DNA from: Crotalaria pallida
Taxonomy: Eukaryota; Streptophyta; Magnoliopsida; Fabales; Fabaceae
Reading direction: 5' to 3'
NCBI GenBank assembly: GCA_037953625.1
Contig: CM075652.1
Location: forward strand, 60,009,501 to 60,073,500
Length of the DNA stretch: 64,000 nt
Shown here: positions 32,056 through 43,686 of the stretch, piece after piece
Layout of the letters: each line of letters opens with the position of its first letter
Numbering within the stretch: position 1 is the stretch's first letter
Position numbers and translations under genes: made by a program
The notes under the pieces: generated by a model
Seen by the model: only the letters and a program-made list of their open reading frames with translations
Told to the model about the DNA's origin: nothing
Database searches by the model: none

Positions 32056-35000
32056 GATTGCAGCCTGGAACATAAGAGGGATGAATAGCCCTCTTAAACA
32101 AGATGCTATTCAAGAGTTGTGTAGGAATAATAGTATAGGGTTAATTGGTATTTTGGAGAATAAACTGAGAACTAGATGTTTTCAGCAAGTTAGGAATAAG
32201 GTGGCTTATGGCTGGGGCTCTCTAGATAATCTGGATGTGTGTGATATTGGCAGAATATGGATAATTTGGAAGCAAGATAGCTTTGATGTAATGCTAATAG
32301 CAAGGTCTCAGCAATACATGCATTGTTTAGTAACCATGAAGCAAACTATGAAGACTTGCTACATAACTTTTGTATATGCTTCAAATGAAATGACTGATAG
32401 ACAAGAGTTGTGGCAGGTCCTTAGTGGAGTGCAAAGCTTTATTGATATGCCTTGGATGATGTTAGGGGATTTCAATTGTTATCTTGATGACAGTGAGAAA
32501 GTTGGAGGGAATATTGTGGATTATAGAAGCATGGTTGAGTTTAAGGAATGTATTAGTGCCTGTGACTTGATTGATATGAGATTTATTGGTCATAAACTCA
32601 CATGGACTAACAAGCAGACAGGCTTGGACAGGGTGAGCTGCAAATTGGACAGATGCCTTGTTAATGACCTATGGTGTTCAGAATGGCCAGCAGCATTCAC
32701 TAATTTCATTAATCCTGGAGTGTCAGATCATTATCCTATTCTTATTGATTGGGGCAATCAGCAGGTTAAAAAAGGAGTTAGGTTCAAGTTCTTCAATATG
32801 TGGACTACTCACAGTGAGTTTATGCCTCTAGTGTATCAAACTTGGAATAACCCTATTCGGGGTCATAAAATGTTTCAAATTTGCATGAAACTGAAGAACC
32901 TAAGAAAGCCTCTTAAGGATTTAAACAGGGAAGCCTTTGGTGATATAGACAAAAGGGAAGGCCAGATTAGAAGTGAGTTAGATGCTGTGCAAACTGATCT
33001 AATTTCCAGCCCTGTGGATATTACTCTTCAGCGAAAAGAAAAGGACTTAACTAGAGAATACATGAAAGTGAAGGAGGCAGCATATATGTTCCTAAGGCAG
33101 AAGGCAAAAGTGAGTTGGCTTATGCATGGGGATGAAAACACAAGGGTTTTCCACAATTCAATCAAGCAAAGACAATATAGGAACAAAATTCTGAGACTTC
33201 AAACATCTCAAGGAGTAATTACTGGTCAGCATCAGATAGAGGAGGCTTTTCTTCATTACTATGAAGAGCTTTTCAGGTCCAGAAATAATTTGAGCACAGT
33301 TAATGAAGATATCTTTATTGAAGGGAATGTACTTTCTTAAGAGCAGCAGGTTTCTCTTATTCTACCTTTCACAGATCAAGAAGTTAAAGATGCTATGTTC
33401 TCAATCCACCAGGACAAGGCTCCTGGTCCTGATGGATATGGGTCTGGGTTTTTTAAATCAGCCTGGGATATAGTTGGGCCTGATTGTGTTGAGGCAGTCC
33501 AACAATTCTTTCAGACAGGAAAGCTCTTACAGGAATTGAATCATACTCTTTTGGTCATGATACCTAAGGTGGATTGCCCTACTAGTGTGAGTGATTTTAG
33601 ACCTATTGCTTGTTGTAATAGCATTTATAAATGTATTACCAAACTTATTTGCAGCATATTAAGCATAGTTTTGCCTCATCTAGTTCAAGATAATCAAGGT
33701 GCATTTGTGAAGAACAGGAGTATTCTCCACAACATTCTAATCACTCAAGATTTGATTAAGCTCTATCAGAGAAGGAATGTTTCTCCTAGGTGTATGATGA
33801 AAATAGATCTTAGAAAAGCCTATGAATCTATTGAATGGTATTTTATTGAGCAAATTCTAGAGGCTATGAGATTTCCTCCTAAATTCATTTCCTGGGTCAT
33901 GGTGTGTATTAGATCAGCTTCTTATAGTATTGTGATTAATGGAGATAAGGGTGAGAAGTTTAAAGGAACAAGGGGTATCAGACAAGGTGACCCCTTGTCC
34001 CCCCTAATATTTGTTCTTGCTATGGAAACCCTAACTAGACAATTCCAGAATGCTTCAAGAGCCAGGAATTTTAGATTTCACCCTCAGTGCAAGGAGCTTG
34101 GATTAGTAAACATTGCTTTTGCAGATGATCTTATGGTATTTTCAAAAGCTCACCCAGCTAGTGTTTCTATTCTATGGAATGCTTTTACTCAATTCTCACA
34201 GTGGTCTGGTTTACAAGCTAATCAGCTCAAATCTTCTCTGTTTATGGCTAGAATAGATATGAGTGTTCAACAGGACCTGCTGCTTATAACTGGATTTCAA
34301 GCTGGAGCCTTCCCTTGTAAGTATCTTGGTATACCTCTTATGGCAAGGAAGTCGAATAAGAACTCTTGCAATTTTCTGATTCAGAAAATCACTTCTAGGC
34401 TCCTAATTTGGAAGACTAGAAACCTATCCTATCAAGGTAGATTGTGTTTAGTTAACTCTGTGCTGATGAATCTACATGTTTATTGGGCATCTTGCTTTAT
34501 TCTCCCTAAGTCAGTTATTAAGGAAGTTGATAGGCTCTGCAGGGGCTTCTTGTGGGGAAAAGATGAACAGGGTAAATACAGAGCTAAAGTAGCGTGGGAT
34601 GTGGTTTGTAGGCCTAGAAGGTATGGAGGTCTTAACATTAAGAACACAGAGCTATGGAACTATGCAGCTATTGGGAAGCAAGTATGGTGGATTGTGAGTG
34701 ATCATGAGAACTTATGGGTAAAATGGGTACATTCTATCTACATAAAGAATCAACGATTCTGGGATTGCACAACACAACCTCACCATAGTTGGCACTGGAA
34801 GAAAATACTTAAAACAAGGGATAAGATCAAGGCTGGTTTTCAAGGTAATACCTGGATTGCTGACATGCAGGGAGTGTATAGCATCAATTCGGGTTACAAG
34901 TTCCTGGATGGTGCGCATCAACGATTTCATTTACACAGAATTGTTTGGTACCCCCTCACTCAACCGAAGCATCGATTTAGCTTCTGGCTTCTGATTCTTG

Positions 35001-35431
35001 GGAAGCTTGATACGAAGGACCGTATGAGCTGGCTTGGCATCCCCAACCATTGTTGCTTGTGTGTAGCTGCAAATGAATCTCATCAGCATCTATTTTGCGA
35101 ATGTGTGTGGTCTAGGGAAATCATGAGGAGAAGCTGTTATTGGATTGGTTTAGATTCTTACCCTCATAAATTGGACCATTGGAAGAGATGGTTGCAGTTC
35201 GGCTTCAAGGATAAGAATCGCAGATGGATTGTGGTGGCGTTATGGGCATCAGTGTGCTATCAAATCTGGCATGAGAGAAATTTGCGAACCTTCAAGGACA
35301 CCAGGAGGTCGATTGAACACATTTTCATATTAGTTAAGACAGATTTAGCTCTTAGGGTTGATAGTCATTTGGATAAGTTTAGGGATTGGAATAATAATAA
35401 TTTAGTACAGAGGATATGTAATGAACTTTAA
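32045..35431 (+). pseudogene. LINE ORF2, endonuclease-reverse transcriptase with one in-frame stop
   Basis: One continuous frame broken only by TAA at 33338-33340. Before it (431 codons) is an exonuclease-endonuclease-phosphatase domain: AAWNIRGMN, catalytic-type Glu in GILENKL, LGDFN, and SDHYPIL. After it (codons from ATG 33395 to 35431) is the reverse transcriptase: DKAPGPDGYG, FRPIACCNSIYK, NQGAFVKNRSI, KIDLRKAYES (motif A; the first Asp is kept, the second usual Asp is Glu), GIRQGDPLSP (motif B) and FADDLM (motif C, 34118-34135). The C-terminal part matches the zf-RVT type with CCLC and HLFCEC. No RNase H domain is evident. The stop falls in the linker between the two enzymes. Confidence 0.92.
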
Positions 35432-35619
35432 TTTTTTTGCTTCATAGTTGTCTGAACCCTTCATAGAAGGTGGCAGGGAATTATGAAGTTGGGCTGCTTT
35501 TATCACTATGAACCCTTCCTAGAAGGTGGCATGGTGCAAAAGTGGTGCCTGGTGATGTATTTATTTTGCTCTGTGGTAATAAGATTTTCCTTTTACCAAA
35601 AAAAAAGAAACAATTATCA

Positions 35620-35914
35620 CATTCTTATTCTTATTTTTTAATTTCCAATTACTTTTAAATATGTAACTACTTCTAAATAATCCTGAAAAATCCCACACAA
35701 TTTATTTCTATTTTATTTTGATATTTGAAAATTCGGGATCTTGCACTTCGCATCTAAAAGATGTTCAAAACTCAACCATGATATGTCTAATATGTAAATC
35801 ATTATGTAAGTATAAGAGAGATCACCCCGCATGCATGCACTCAAAAATATTTGAAATAGCGGATTGGTGAAAATTTTCGTTGGAAAGTTAGTCAAGATAC
35901 AATATTGAACATAC
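35620..35914. other. Spacer between LINE and SINE-like insert
   Basis: AT-rich; no gene or repeat recognised. Confidence 0.4.
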
Positions 35915-35928
35915 TCAAGCAATCATTT

Positions 35929-36062
35929 TTTTGTCCGAATTCCTTGCGGAACCACCGGTATCCCCAAGAGCACCCAAGAGCACCCTTAATATCAGGGAGC
36001 CCTTGAGACTAATCCGGAGCGAGCTGCGTGGCTGGCTCTCCCAGCGGGATGTTTTTAGTGGT
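35929..36062 (-). mobile_element. SINE-like retroposon with perfect 14-bp TSD
   Basis: A 134-bp GC-richer insert flanked by identical TCAAGCAATCATTT (35915-35928 and 36063-36076). On the minus strand it ends in an A-run next to the TSD (T-run at 35926-35932 on plus). Long TSD plus A-tail and small non-coding body indicate LINE-type retroposition. 'ggtggttccgcaagga' faintly recalls a pol III B box, but I cannot assign a family and the body may be 5'-truncated. Confidence 0.75.
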
Positions 36063-36138
36063 TCAAGCAATCATTTGAGTACCTTTCAACTAATTTAAAA
36101 AAAAAGAGGGGATACCAAATGACACAAATCTGCAAAAT

Positions 36139-36415
36139 AATCCCTCCCATTCTATTTGTAAGATTTTTTTATGAAAAAATTTGGTCCTATTTGTAACACC
36201 CTCTTGCAATTTTCAATAACATTTAATTACTTCTTTCCAAAAACACCCTTATTAAGTCAACACTTTTTAGAATCTCAATAACAATTATAAGGGTAGTTTT
36301 AAAAAAGTATATTACTAAATGTTTACATTTTCAATACCACTAACAACCTTAATCCACTTCTTTGGCATAAGTAAATTTTCACAAAAGGGTCTTGCATATA
36401 AGATCAGAGGGAGTA
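36139..36415 (-). mobile_element. MITE, same family as 29293-29568
   Basis: Reverse-complement relative of the copy inside the hAT element: shares 'gttgttagtggtattgaaaa' and 'aaaaagtgttga' when read on the minus strand. Ends 'atccctcccattctatttgt' and 'agatcagagggagta'. Confidence 0.7.
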
Positions 36416-36519
36416 TCGTATAAAAATAATCATTTGAAACTCAAAGCAGGTGCAACTTAGTGAGAACGCGATAAGATTGAATCCATGGCGTTGTAGGCGT
36501 AACAAGTGTGGTGATAATG

Positions 36520-36720
36520 GATGTGTTTGGTAAAACAAGCTTATATCTTATTTGGTAGCTTTTAGCTTATTGACTCAATCAGTAAGCTACTAGACCTGTT
36601 TGGTGAACAAAAAATAAAAGAAGCTTGTAGCTTTCAAAAAGGAAGCTTGTAGCTTTCAAAAAGGAAGCTTATAGCTTTTGGAAGCTAGCTTTTAGAAAGC
36701 TACATTAGGTAGCTTTTATA
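36520..36720. repeat. AGCTT-rich short-repeat block
   Basis: Many 'gtagctt'/'aagctt' words with a tandem duplication ('gaagcttgtagctttcaaaa' twice, 36619-36661). Resembles non-autonomous hAT MITEs starting 'gtgtttggta', but no ends are defined. Confidence 0.45.
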
Positions 36721-37157
36721 AAAAATTTAAAAAAAAAAGAGTTTTCAATAAATCATATCTTAACTCTACCCTCTTTTACTAAATTATATAAAATTTTTTA
36801 TCGTGACCCAAATTAATATTACCCGACAAATTTTTTACCCTTTTCCCTCGAAAACCCAAAAATCTAGAATCCTTTTATTCAACATCTGTGCACACCACAC
36901 GAAAACCATTAAAACATGAATATCAATGGTAATTATTATTTAACATACCCTTCAACTTATTGAACGATATCTTTACGAGATCAAGTGAGGTACCTTAACC
37001 CCAAATTGTTTTTTCTAGAAAATGTGCTAATTTAGGGTCGGTGTGGAATGTGTTTACTCAATAATGATATGAGCAATTGATACGAAATATATAAATGTGT
37101 GGCTAGGATTATCCAATACAATATTATGTACTTTTCAGTCAACTAAGATACATGGAT
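36721..37157. other. Spacer, nothing recognised
   Basis: AT-rich, no frames or repeats. Confidence 0.4.
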
Positions 37158-37755
37158 TGTTGGGTACTCAAGTCTGAGTGATAGTTTCACATTGGATATA
37201 ACAAGATAAGTGGAAGAGTTTATAAGTTGCAAGACCTATAAAATCATAACCTTAAGATTTCCATTCAAGATATGGTGACTCATTATGGCTCTTCACTCTT
37301 CCCACGGCCTTGAATCAATGATATTATTGGAGCTCCCTTGTTGCAGTCCTATTAGTGGTATCAAAGCCGACGGTTTGATTGGAATATGATGTGAATACCC
37401 CGATTTAGACACTTGAAATTTCCCTTTTATTAATTCCTGGAAATACGGGTAAGATACTTTTTTATTGGTGACGTGGACATGAGTTCATTATCATAAAAGC
37501 ATTTTCTCTTTAAAACATTTCTTTATAAAAATAATTTATTCATGTCCTACATCACGCATCAAGTTCCAAATCGAGATGTTACCAACATCACGCTTTGAAA
37601 CTCTTTCTTCCATTGTTATAAAATATTTCGTTCCTCAAAAGAATCCTTGTTTTATAAATATATTATTCCAAATCCAGTCACATCCATCAAGGTAATAAAT
37701 TTTCCAAAACATATTGTCTCTTAAAACGGTTACTTCAGGGTAGAGCAATTTCATC

Positions 37756-38226
37756 TCAGTACATCTCAAGAGAGTGCATCACTACGAAAAACAGGACTAA
37801 GAACCTATACCACGGATCGCTGCCTTCACCAGGCACTCCTGCCAGCTCAAAAAGCTCTTCTGCATCTTCAAATCTCTCCTCATCATCATCGGGAAACGTT
37901 AGGCTCAACGTACACTCTTGCTCCATCAGTACTAGCCTCCTCATCATGTCTTGAAAATCTGATCCCACTAGAGTGAACAGGGGATCAATGACCTCCAAAC
38001 TGATGGATCCACGCCATTTCCAACCTGCTGGAGTCAACTCTCAGTTTCTATCATCCAATGGGCACATAGAGATCTTGATGCTATACGTCATCTGCAATGC
38101 GCGGTATAGAATACCAACAGAAGAAATAGGGCAGAAGAGAGAGTGAGCGATAACGAACGATTTCTCGTCGATGGGTGGAATTACATTAGGCACAAATATT
38201 AAGACAAGCACACAACAATATATCAA
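37756..38226 (-). pseudogene. Unknown ORF near the 3' end of the 6.7-kb LTR, one stop
   Basis: Two frames in the same register (38226-38041 and 38037-37756) are separated by a single stop, giving about 155 codons. The C-terminal half is acidic (FPDDDEERFEDAEELFELAG) with a hydrophobic end. I do not recognise it. It is on the element's sense strand. The other large LTR (54565-60564) does not keep a matching frame at this place, so chance is possible. Confidence 0.3.
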
Positions 38227-40835
38227 ACAACAAAATACAGAACATAATTCACCTCATCATCATCATTACACAATAATGTCTTTTATCCTGACAACTTTAT
38301 CTTCGAACCTTTATCACCTTCTTTATTTGTTTCTCAATACCAATTCTCAGAATCTCGTCCTGGGTCTTATCCATACTTCCTTGCCACTTGACCTTTCCAT
38401 TTCCTTTATCAAATCCTTCGTTATATTTTAGTCTCTTATTCTAAGAACCTTTCAATAGTTTAAACTTACTTAATTAAGTTTTATCAAATCGCATCCATCG
38501 ATGACAGGGGAATTAGGGAAAAGTCATCGAGGAGTTTGGTTAGAACACATACATCTCCTCCAATCCTCCCAAACCTAAACGAAAGCAAACGAGACGTACA
38601 AGAACCATAACCCACGCAGGTCGAACAGCCGAGAAAATCCAACAACATATATATTTGTCAAGGCCACAACCGTATGGGCTGGCCATCATGACAATTAACA
38701 TTTTACGTGATACCGCAAGGGCCCAACATCTAATTGACTGCTCGCATCGTTCAGGTTCCCTCTCACCGTTCCAAAATTGATCAAGGGGGTGATAGTACTT
38801 TTCGAGTTCCGGGTACAGAACACGCTACGATCCCTTGGGTATCAGTCCCCGATCACATATAAACTCGTTCTGCCTAGAAGAGTACTCTAGGTTAATTGAC
38901 GTTTCACAGTCATCACCCTCCCCTATCACAATCACTCACCTGAGTATACACAAATAAACAGGGTATATTCCTCTCCACTACTTCACACTCAACTCGCCAC
39001 GTTATATAATCTCTTTTAATGTCTTATTAGTATTTTATTAATCCTATGGTTCGGATGAGTCACCCTTGTTCATCCCTTCGATGATCCTCAACCTCTAATT
39101 AAATCTTTCACATTAACGCTTCCTCATTATTTCATAATCCTCATAGTAGCCGAGCGCAACAGGGAGCTCCTTAATCCGGCAAGCGCGTCACGTCAATCGG
39201 GCACCTTGGGGAGTTCCTCGATCTGGCACATGTCACGGTAATCCTTTCGCTGGGCGGTACATACGCATCACTAATTCCAATTATATTTGTCTTATCATTT
39301 CTTTCCTTGCACTTCCATATCCAATATTTCCAGAGCTTATCAACACTTCATGTTATTATTAAAAATCTTATCCTTTTCATTGCTTAGTTCAACCTTATCG
39401 CATTATTCTAATCAGCATTATTATTATTTTAATAATTTTTATTGCCTCGCTTAATTTCCATCATGGGTTAAACATACAAACATCTCACCGAGTTCCAAAC
39501 ATTACCATCATCATATATAAAATATTCATCATGCATAAGTAATAAAAGCAAATCATATCATCATGGCATATTCACATTAATAACATCATGCATCATAAGG
39601 TGCGTGGTCCTAGTCCCCTTCGTATACGTGGCTGCACACACAAACAATTGCCACGATACTACTGACCCAGAGACCACTAGGTTCCATTCTTTGAGATGAT
39701 ACAGAAAGTCTCAATATTTTACCTAAATACCACAATGTCTTAGGAAAGGCCCCTCTCTCACCTTGAATCCAGCAAATATCCGTGAGAATCTGTTGCGGGT
39801 CCTCCTGACTGACAGCAGCTCGAAAAAATCCCGACTTGCAGATCCTTTGCTTAAAACAAGACACATAATTAATACAAGGCTATCTAATCAACATTCATGC
39901 TTAATATCAACTCACTTTTGACGACGCGTTTTAAATCCTTATTGTGTAATCGTAAAAGAAACCTTCACTTTCTCAAATCAAATCCAACTTTTGAATACAC
40001 TTTAAATATCTCAAAATCATTCTAAAACAATCAATAAAACACTTTAAAAAAAATTCCTTAGTTGCTGGTCCGTTCCGGATAGCCATGAATCACAACCCGA
40101 AAACATCGAAAAATGTCGCTTTTTCGATCCAACTTTTTTTCTCAATCAAATACCTTTGGGAACTCAAACTTTAAATTAATTGAAAACATTTATCAGATTG
40201 AGAAATAACTTAGATAAATTCGGGACAGCAAAGGGAATAGACCCAAAAATCACTTTTTTTGCAAAAATCCGCAAACACCGAAAAATCGCACTTTAAATCC
40301 CATTACTTCTTCATTTTAAAATAAACGCTTAAAACAATTTATTTTTCACACAGAATACCATGAAACCAAATAGGGCAGCAACCAAACACTCATCATTTTT
40401 CAATTAAACAAACCTTTTCAAAAATCACTCCACTTCAAAGAATAGCACCTAATCAAACACAACATTCTAACTTAGCTAAATAATTCATTTTCTTTTTATT
40501 TCTTAACCACACAAATAGTTCCAAGACAAGTGAACACATAGGTAATTTGTAACACCCCTAATTTTCGTCTCCCAAATAACCAAGACATTAATTATAACAA
40601 TTATTTTATAATTCATTTATATTAGTTTTGAAGGTTTTAGTTTTTGTACATTATGTGTTTTTATTATATAAAAATATGAGATATATTTTTATATGAGATA
40701 TATTTTTATATGGTTATTTTGTACAAAAAGGTGAATATTGTAATTTTGTCCTTGGGTTGGGACCTAATTGCAATATTAAAAAGGTTTTTGAAGAAAGAGT
40801 AATTAAATTATTAATTTTTGGATTTTATCAGTATG

Positions 40836-42324
40836 TAACCGGTTAGAAGGGCTTTGTAACCGGTTACACGATGAACTCAGGAACTGAGTTAGTGGGTTTT
40901 GATGAGTAATCACCCAATTAATCCAGAAATTTGCCACGAATCCCACTCAATCACGCTGAGGAACGCATGTCGCCTTGCATGCAAGCCTGATCTCTCTATA
41001 AAAACCCGAATTGTTGATGAATTTAGGTTGATTTTCTGATTGAAGTGCTGAAACTCTGTTTTTAGGGTTCTGAGATTCGTCCCTGTAATTCTCCTTCGTT
41101 TCTGAGAGTTAGAACATGAGTGATACACTGTTACAAAGCTCACATCAAGGGCTTTGTATTGATAAAAAAATCGTGAGTTGAGAGTCCCTGAATTGAGAGA
41201 ACGAAGCTTGCAAAGTAAGAGTGTTGAAGCTGTCAACACTGATTCTGAGTTCCTGGAGCTTGCTTTGGACTTCGATTTGGGTAAGCACATGCACTTTTTG
41301 AGTCTCAAATCTGTTCAAATCTTTAGAGCATTTTGCATAGAGTGAGTATTGATGGTTTTCCCCAATTTGTTTGTCCAATTCATGTGTCAAATCTTGTAGA
41401 TTTTGGACCCTGTCAAACCCGTTGCTGGCTGAAAATGGAGATTGTGGAGTCTGGGGAGATCTTGCAAATTCCAGTGATTAAATTCATCAAGCACAATTTA
41501 GAGGTAAGGGGGAAGCTTACTATTTGCTAGAATGAGAATAAATTGTGGTAGAACATATGATGAGTCACCAAGAGACTCAAAGGGCATAAGTTAAAATGGT
41601 TCAGTGGCTTGGAGGCCAATCTAAGCTCAATTGTGGTTATGAGCAATGTTATCTGGATGCATGCAAGCTATATTGATGTTGGATTCATGACTTATTTGGA
41701 TATTATGTGAATTGATGCATTAAGTTGTGAAAGATGTGCAATTATGTGCAATTTGAGTATCTAAATTGAATGCATGCAAGATAGATATGTTTCTGTGTAT
41801 GAACATGTTTTTCTTAAGGTATATGAACTCTATGAATGTTGAAATTTGGTTAGTTTTGAGAAATGAAAAGAATGATTTGTCAAACCTCTTGTTTTAGTGG
41901 ACTGCCTGCATAATCTAACCGGTTACTCGATATTTGTAACCGGTTAGACACTGTAAAATTTCAAATGAAAATAAGTTTATAAAATCAGTCCTGTGGCCTT
42001 ATCAATTCTACTCAAATCTATACTTTAATTTCATTGGAAACAATCTGGAAATGAGTTGATTATACTGTCATGGTTCAAATTGAAGGGTAAGAGTTAATAC
42101 CTTAATTTAATGAGATAATTTCAAGAGGAAATTATGCTCATTTGAGAAAAGAAGGTGATTTGGACTTTTGAATGATAAACACAGTGGTTTTGAGGTATAA
42201 AATAAGGTTAAAATTTGTCTAGGGATTGGGTAAAGAATTCAAGAAAAAGGGTTTTTCTGAATTTCAATGGTAAACAGTTCAGGTCTGTAATTATAACCGG
42301 TTAGCCTGAAACTGTAACCGGTTA
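40836..42324. repeat. Three TAACCGGTTA pairs, 21-bp spacing (5' LTR of B)
   Basis: Starts at 40836/40857, 41916/41937 and 42294/42315: 21 bp within each pair. All six are perfect palindromes. The first pair lies upstream of the TATA box; the others are in the transcribed part. Confidence 0.93.
40996..41004 (+). promoter_or_regulatory. LTR TATA box
   Basis: CTATAAAAA in 'gatctctctataaaaaccc', kept in the 3' LTR at 47916 and as CTATAAATT at 1771 in copy A. Confidence 0.65.
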
Positions 42325-42571
42325 GTACCTGAATTTGAAAAATAAAAATTTAAGTTTTTGAGTACCATTGGTTATGTTTTCCCAATCTAAGACTAATGGC
42401 ATGTTTTTGAGAGAATTAAAGAGAATTTTGTGCCAAAGTTATGCCTCAAATTAATCATTCAAAAGAAAGATTGAATTATTTCCAAATCACAATAAATAAA
42501 GTAAAGATAAAACCAACCTTGATGATTGTGCATCCATATAGAATGGAAGTTTGGTTGGTAAGAACGTTTAT

Positions 42572-42959
42572 CATATTTTGGGAATATGAGGAGGGTACTC
42601 CGGGAGTACCAAATTTGTAACCTACTTGATGACACATTCTGGGAATGTGGCCAGTGTCTGGAACCTGGTTATATACGTTCTGGGAACGTATGTTAGTGTT
42701 CTGGGAACACATTGATATGCAACCTACTTGATGACACATTCTGGGAATGTGGCCAGTGTCCGGGACCTGGTTTTTATGCGTTCTGGGAACGTATGCGTTC
42801 TGGGAACGTGATGCACACTCTGGGAGTGATGCTTATTATTCCAAGTATGGTTTGCTACACGTTCTGGGAACGTGGTGCACACTCTGGGAGTGATGCTTAT
42901 TTATCCAAGTATGGTTTGGCATTACGTTCTGGGAACGAATGTCAGTGTTCCGGGAACAC
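42572..42959 (+). repeat. Mini-hairpin array, 5' LTR of B
   Basis: At least twelve inverted repeats around TGG or CGG, including GGTACTC-CGG-GAGTACC (42594-42610), CACATTC-TGG-GAATGTG (42633-42649), TACGTTC-TGG-GAACGTA (42674-42690), GTGTTC-TGG-GAACAC (42696-42710) and GTGTTC-CGG-GAACAC (42945-42959). All stems end in (T/C)TC facing GA(A/G), while the outer stem bases vary with compensation. Confidence 0.93.
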
Positions 42960-43674
42960 AACGGTGTATTGGATGGACGTCCAAGATGGACTTTGGTAGA
43001 GGCCTCAGTTGTGGAAGGAAATCATGCATCATGCCACCTGCATTGAAAGAATTATTATGATTAACCGGGTGTGCTCATATGAATATGCATCAAGATTTGC
43101 TACATGTTGATTTGTGGATGTTAGTGTTATTCTCATTTGATTATGCGAATATGTATAGCTAACCCCCATGCCCTTATTAGGTGTTGATCGTGCATCTAGC
43201 TTGCACAAGAATCAGTGAAGGGAGATGTCCTTTAGGTGCATGCAGAATATAGAAAGTGTGGGTTGGGAACCCTTTGTGCAGATATCGAGGATCAGGCCAG
43301 ATGAATGTTTGGACAGAGGACCAGTGACCAGCTCTATAACATCTCTATTTTTTTTAATAGTATTTATATGAAACACATTTTGAAAGAGGTATCATAAGAG
43401 GAATTCGGTTTCATAATAATATTTATTTGGTATCCATGGACTTGTTACACTTGATATATTTTGGGGCATAATATGATTACTTTACTATGTTTCCGCAAAC
43501 TCTGATTTTGTTAGTCAACTTCATTATTAATCAAGTGTTTGTGAAAAGGAATTTCCAGGGGAAGGGAAAATTCTTATTTTTAGATCTTTTTCCAACGATA
43601 ACAAGTCCAAATATTCATAAACTTATTACTTTTCTTATAAAGTAAGATGATATACAAGGAGTGTTACACTTTTA

Positions 43675-43686
43675 TGGTATCAGAGC
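43675..43686 (+). promoter_or_regulatory. Primer-binding site, initiator tRNA-Met type
   Basis: TGGTATCAGAGC six bases after the 5' LTR, the standard complement of plant initiator tRNA-Met used by many Ty3/gypsy and Ty1/copia elements. Confidence 0.92.

Larger units (their letters stand above)
30625..35604 (+). mobile_element. L1-type LINE, nearly full length
   Basis: About 5 kb with a short A-rich tail (35598-35606) and flanking repeats AAGAAATAATTATCA (30610-30624) and AAGAAACAATTATCA (35605-35619), a 15-bp target duplication with one difference. The order is ORF1 (nucleic-acid-binding protein), ORF2 (endonuclease, reverse transcriptase, zinc-binding C-terminus), then a 3' region with two copies of 'gaacccttc.tagaaggtggca' (35456-35535). 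The 5' end appears complete or nearly so since ORF1 begins with its ATG. The damage is light: two frame changes in ORF1 and one stop in ORF2. Confidence 0.92.
40548..43668 (+). repeat. 5' LTR of element B
   Basis: 3121 bp. U3-like part with TATA box CTATAAAAA at about 40996-41004 and two TAACCGGTTA palindromes just upstream. The remaining 2.6 kb lies downstream of the likely transcription start and carries two further palindrome pairs and the hairpin array. Has a short tandem duplication 'gagatatatttttat' near 40678 that the 3' LTR lacks. Confidence 0.93.

Noticed and set aside
42572..42959. CRISPR-like array
   Set aside because: Units are inverted repeats without equal spacers, in a plant LTR with no cas genes.
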